A stretch of DNA of 64,000 bases from Streptomyces sp. DH-12 (GTDB taxonomy: Bacteria > Actinomycetota > Actinomycetes > Streptomycetales > Streptomycetaceae). The stretch covers positions 5,121,001 to 5,185,000 of the forward strand of contig NZ_PPFB01000001.1 of assembly GCF_002899455.1 (NCBI RefSeq). Reading direction: 5' to 3'. Both the position numbers and the translations under genes were made by a program. The notes beneath the pieces were generated by a model. It saw only the letters and a program-made list of their open reading frames with translations, searched no databases and was not told the origin of the DNA. Positions 63,819 through 64,000 of the stretch are shown piece after piece; position 1 is the first letter of the stretch, and the number at the start of each line of letters is the position of its first letter.

Positions 63819-64000
63819 CGCTGTGCGCTTCCTTCCAGGACGTCGTCGGCGGGACGCGGGCCGATGCTCAGCAGGGGCAGGTCGGGCTTGATCTGGCCGC
63901 GTTCGGGGACGAAGGCGACCACCGGGTCGGGGGTGTCCGGGGCGTTCACGAAGGACACGAACCGGGCCAGCTTCTCCGGGTCGTCGACGGTCTCCGCCCA
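63815..64000 (-). CDS. nirB: Nitrite reductase large subunit (NirB), C-terminal end only
   Basis: The last 61 codons of nirB, entering from the right edge. It reads FVNAPDTPDPVVAFVPERGQ and ends LSIGPRPADDVLEGSAQR, typical of the NirB C-terminus. The large part with FAD, Fe-S and sirohaem domains lies outside the window. It overlaps nirD by 4 bases (ATGA), so the two are translated together. Confidence 0.85.
   Translation of the reverse strand, partial: WAETVDDPEKLARFVSFVNAPDTPDPVVAFVPERGQIKPDLPLLSIGPRPADDVLEGSAQR

Overview
The window is high-GC actinobacterial chromosome, almost certainly from a Streptomyces. The evidence is the strong G/C bias at third codon positions, frequent GTG starts and GTGA/ATGA overlaps, an XRE/DUF397 regulator pair, an LAxTG sortase substrate, and a housekeeping gene order (hemW, hrcA-dnaJ, rsmE, phoH-ybeY, leuA, recO-uppS-zur-znuABC-glyS, dusB, ppdK, nirBD) that resembles the Streptomyces core. 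There is no rRNA or tRNA gene, CRISPR array or intact insertion sequence. The first gene (SpoIIE-type phosphatase) and the last (nirB) are cut by the window edges.

Layout. 1-17.8 kb: hemW, a DUF3097 gene, an MBL hydrolase, the CIRCE-controlled hrcA-dnaJ pair, nitronate monooxygenase-rsmE, a lipoprotein, a Tricorn-type protease, a HIT protein-RNase Z pair, an MFS transporter, an enolase-superfamily sugar acid dehydratase and a PfkB kinase. 18-24.8 kb: the phoH-ybeY-corC-mmcQ operon and a Cdd-like gene, then a short accessory stretch with a GH1 beta-glucosidase, then era on the opposite strand. 24.9-29 kb: the clearest accessory region. A truncated, frameshifted FG-GAP gene lies head to head with an RHS fragment, which runs into a Hint-domain toxin tip and a low-GC candidate immunity gene. 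29-33.5 kb: an emfourin inhibitor with a protealysin-like M4 protease, leuA with an attenuator leader peptide, and a TerB-like gene. 33.6-43.4 kb: an acetyltransferase, the conserved but functionally unknown SCO2525-SCO2521 gene set with a membrane protein and a small protein, and an XRE/DUF397 locus facing two small genes. 43.4-50.1 kb: recO-uppS, then the zinc uptake module (zur, znuBCA with a Zur box), then glyS. 50.2-64 kb: an AKR-TetR pair with a perfect palindromic operator, an MFS exporter, dusB, a membrane sulfatase, ppdK with a palindrome on its promoter, two Excalibur-domain surface proteins flanking a membrane protein, a PhoX/DUF839 phosphatase, and nirD-nirB.

How the parts work together. 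HrcA represses its own operon through CIRCE. Zur senses zinc and probably represses znuACB through a box upstream of znuA. Emfourin would inhibit the neighbouring M4 protease. LeuA synthesis is probably tuned by leucine tRNA charging on the leader peptide. The SCO2525-2521 genes (methyltransferase, large helical protein, deviant Walker-A ATPase, two unknown proteins) look like one operon and are the best candidate for an undescribed system.

A window-wide signal is a TANNNT-like -10 box 6-7 bases before the start codon of about a dozen genes, suggesting leaderless transcripts. Functions are inferred from motifs read by eye; no database search was run.
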